From: an uncultured Eubacteriales bacterium
GTDB lineage: Bacteria; Bacillota; Clostridia; Oscillospirales; Oscillospiraceae
NCBI GenBank assembly: GCA_900555735.1
Contig: USMI01000107.1
Coordinates: 1 to 6,638, forward strand
Reading direction: 5' to 3'
DNA: 6,638 bases
In this document: positions 5,890 through 6,638 of the stretch, piece by piece
How positions within the stretch are numbered: the first letter of the stretch is position 1
How the letters are laid out: each line of letters begins with the position of its first letter
Notes under the pieces: model-generated
What the model saw: the letters and a program-made list of their open reading frames with translations, nothing else
What the model was told of the DNA's origin: nothing
Database searches by the model: none
Position numbers and translations under genes: made by a program

Positions 5890-6507
5890 TTATCTGGATA
5901 TTATCAGAACGCCAGAGCAAAATGTGATTTTTTCAAAACACAAATTGGGAAACTCCGTTCTTAATTCCTCTGCAATGCAATATATCTCGGTACTATCCCA
6001 TTCAGCGCTGCTTTTTTCTTTGCATTTATACCATTCATCACGAGTCTCAAAGGCTATGTCTCCGATAAGGATCTTACCTCCATCTTTCAGGTAATTCAGC
6101 AGCTCTTTCAAGAAATGAACCTTTTGGATATCCGTTAGGTGGTGAATGGAGTACGTCGCAACAATGAAATCATATCTCTTTTGCCTTAGTGGTTCAACTA
6201 ATCCTAGTGTAAAATCACCTTTATAAAGATGCGCATCAGGCATCTTTTCTAAAGCCAGTTCAATCATTTTGGACGAAAAATCTTGTCCATAAACGATGCA
6301 TCCATTTTCATATAATTTTCTAGTCAGCGTGCCAGTACCGAAACCTATGTCAAGTACGATTGGATTTTGCTTTTCAATTATCGTTTTATAAATAATTCCA
6401 AGAATCCTTTTGTACCCTGCGAACGGATAAGTATTTTCTTCGTCTGATAATCCAACAGACTTATCATATCCATTCGCCCACAAATCAAATCCTTTACTAT
6501 CTAACAT
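5890..6507 (-). CDS. Class I SAM-dependent methyltransferase, YrrT-like
   Basis: 205-aa cytoplasmic Rossmann-fold methyltransferase. SAM-binding motif I is VLDIGFGTGTLTRKL (51-65); the acidic end of strand 2 is VYGQDFSSKM (72-81); the third strand region gives KGDF (96-99); motif IV is YDFIVATYSIHHLTD (112-126); and KDGGKILIGDIAF (141-153) is the usual post-motif strand. The N-terminal FDLWANGYDKSVG and overall length resemble Bacillus YrrT and related uncharacterised small-molecule methyltransferases, so the acceptor is unknown. Start at 6507 chosen because GGAGG lies 5 nt before it and FDLWANGYD is near the family N-terminus; the frame stays open to 6615 but would run through the tRNA terminator. 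The gene is visibly AT-rich (many AAA, TTT, ATA and TAT codons) against GC-rich neighbours, and AGA/ATA codons near its end are unlike theirs, suggesting transfer. It appears monocistronic. Confidence 0.9.
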   Translation of the reverse strand: MLDSKGFDLWANGYDKSVGLSDEENTYPFAGYKRILGIIYKTIIEKQNPIVLDIGFGTGTLTRKLYENGCIVYGQDFSSKMIELALEKMPDAHLYKGDFTLGLVEPLRQKRYDFIVATYSIHHLTDIQKVHFLKELLNYLKDGGKILIGDIAFETRDEWYKCKEKSSAEWDSTEIYCIAEELRTEFPNLCFEKITFCSGVLIISR

Positions 6508-6540
6508 CCTTACCTCCACAAATTTCACTTTGTCGCGTTC

Positions 6541-6570
6541 AATATAAAAAGTCCACCGCAATCCTATCAA
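6541..6570 (-). promoter_or_regulatory. Candidate methyltransferase promoter nested in the tRNA terminator
   Basis: Minus-strand -35 TTGATA (6565-6570), 18-nt spacer, -10 TATATT (6541-6546); each matches five of six consensus bases. The -35 falls mostly in the loop of the tRNA-Leu terminator hairpin and the -10 shares the last base of its T-run. Predicted start is near 6534, about 27 nt before the methyltransferase ATG. Confidence 0.5.
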
Positions 6571-6583
6571 AATTACGGCGGAC
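6546..6583 (-). terminator. Rho-independent terminator of the tRNA-Leu transcript
   Basis: A 12-bp stem on the minus strand (6572-6583 GTCCGCCGTAAT with 6551-6562 ATTGCGGTGGAC, including two G-U wobbles), a 9-nt loop, and TTTTT at 6546-6550. It begins 3 nt after the encoded CCA of the tRNA, as expected for termination of a tRNA transcript. Confidence 0.88.
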
Positions 6584-6586
6584 ATT

Positions 6587-6638
6587 TGGTGCGGGTATGG
6601 GGACTCGAACCCCAACGTCTCTCAACACGAGAACCTAA
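6587..6638 (-). tRNA. tRNA-Leu (anticodon UAG), 3' part; 5' part beyond window
   Basis: Reading the minus strand from the right edge: T33, anticodon TAG, G37 and T38; the 3' anticodon-stem strand TCTCG; a 13-nt variable region typical of class II tRNAs; T-stem TGGGG, loop TTCGAGT, T-stem CCCCA; acceptor strand TACCCGC, discriminator A (6590), and encoded CCA (6587-6589). The long variable arm, discriminator A and the TACCCGC acceptor strand fit tRNA-Leu; UAG would read CUN codons. The D-arm, 5' acceptor and 5' anticodon stem lie outside, so anticodon placement rests on the 3' half alone. A hairpin terminator follows at once. Confidence 0.9.

Noticed and set aside
5881..5899. Imperfect hairpin across the methyltransferase stop codon
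   Set aside because: It is 7 bp with one mismatch and has no U-run; the strong stem at 5761-5784 is the better terminator.
3861..5927. 688-codon plus-strand open frame opposite the decarboxylase operon
   Set aside because: It is antisense to two well-supported genes, crosses their promoter and a terminator, has no recognisable domain, and is rich in His, Arg, Gly and Val as expected from the reverse complement of GC-rich coding DNA.
6508..6615. Upstream extension of the methyltransferase frame
   Set aside because: It would translate through the tRNA terminator and the tRNA 3' end, while the ATG at 6507 has GGAGG and the family-like N-terminus.

Overview
The window is 6.6 kb of a GC-rich bacterial chromosome, and every gene I can support is on the minus strand. 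Strong AGGAGG-type ribosome binding sites, sigma-A-like promoters, hairpin-plus-U-run terminators, a tRNA gene with an encoded CCA, and an ECF sigma factor next to a one-TM sensor protein all suggest a Gram-positive, Clostridia-type organism. My best guess is a gut Oscillospirales member; this is inference, with no 16S or other marker gene present.

In transcription order (right to left): (1) The 3' half of a tRNA-Leu(UAG) gene enters at the right edge and ends in a hairpin terminator. (2) An AT-rich SAM-dependent methyltransferase of the YrrT type follows. Its likely promoter lies inside the tRNA terminator. A strong, probably bidirectional terminator follows at 5756-5792. (3) A two-gene operon with a clear extended -10 promoter encodes an unrecognised 166-aa one-TM protein and a fold-type III PLP-dependent decarboxylase whose family motifs differ from standard diaminopimelate decarboxylase. 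(4) A single-gene unit with its own promoter and terminator encodes a YegP/DUF1508 protein made of two tandem repeats. (5) An ECF sigma factor and a membrane-anchored putative anti-sigma/sensor overlap by 25 nt and end at a C(UUCG)G terminator. (6) The nucleoside catabolism operon deoC-deoD has a near-consensus promoter. deoD runs off the left edge.

The deo genes act together: DeoD splits purine (deoxy)nucleosides to (deoxy)ribose-1-phosphate, and DeoC cleaves deoxyribose-5-phosphate to acetaldehyde and glyceraldehyde-3-phosphate. The connecting phosphopentomutase is not in the window. The sigma/anti-sigma pair probably forms a self-contained envelope-signalling unit with unknown regulon.

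There is no gene-free stretch above 300 bases. The longest gaps are 5625-5889 (promoter plus terminator) and 1285-1518 (deo promoter, a three-copy CCAAAAGT repeat with an 11-bp palindrome, and a terminator). I found no CRISPR array, insertion sequence or phage gene. The parts least explained by known biology are the decarboxylase/membrane-protein operon, the intergenic repeat and the foreign-looking methyltransferase beside the tRNA. None of them is strong enough to claim as a new system.
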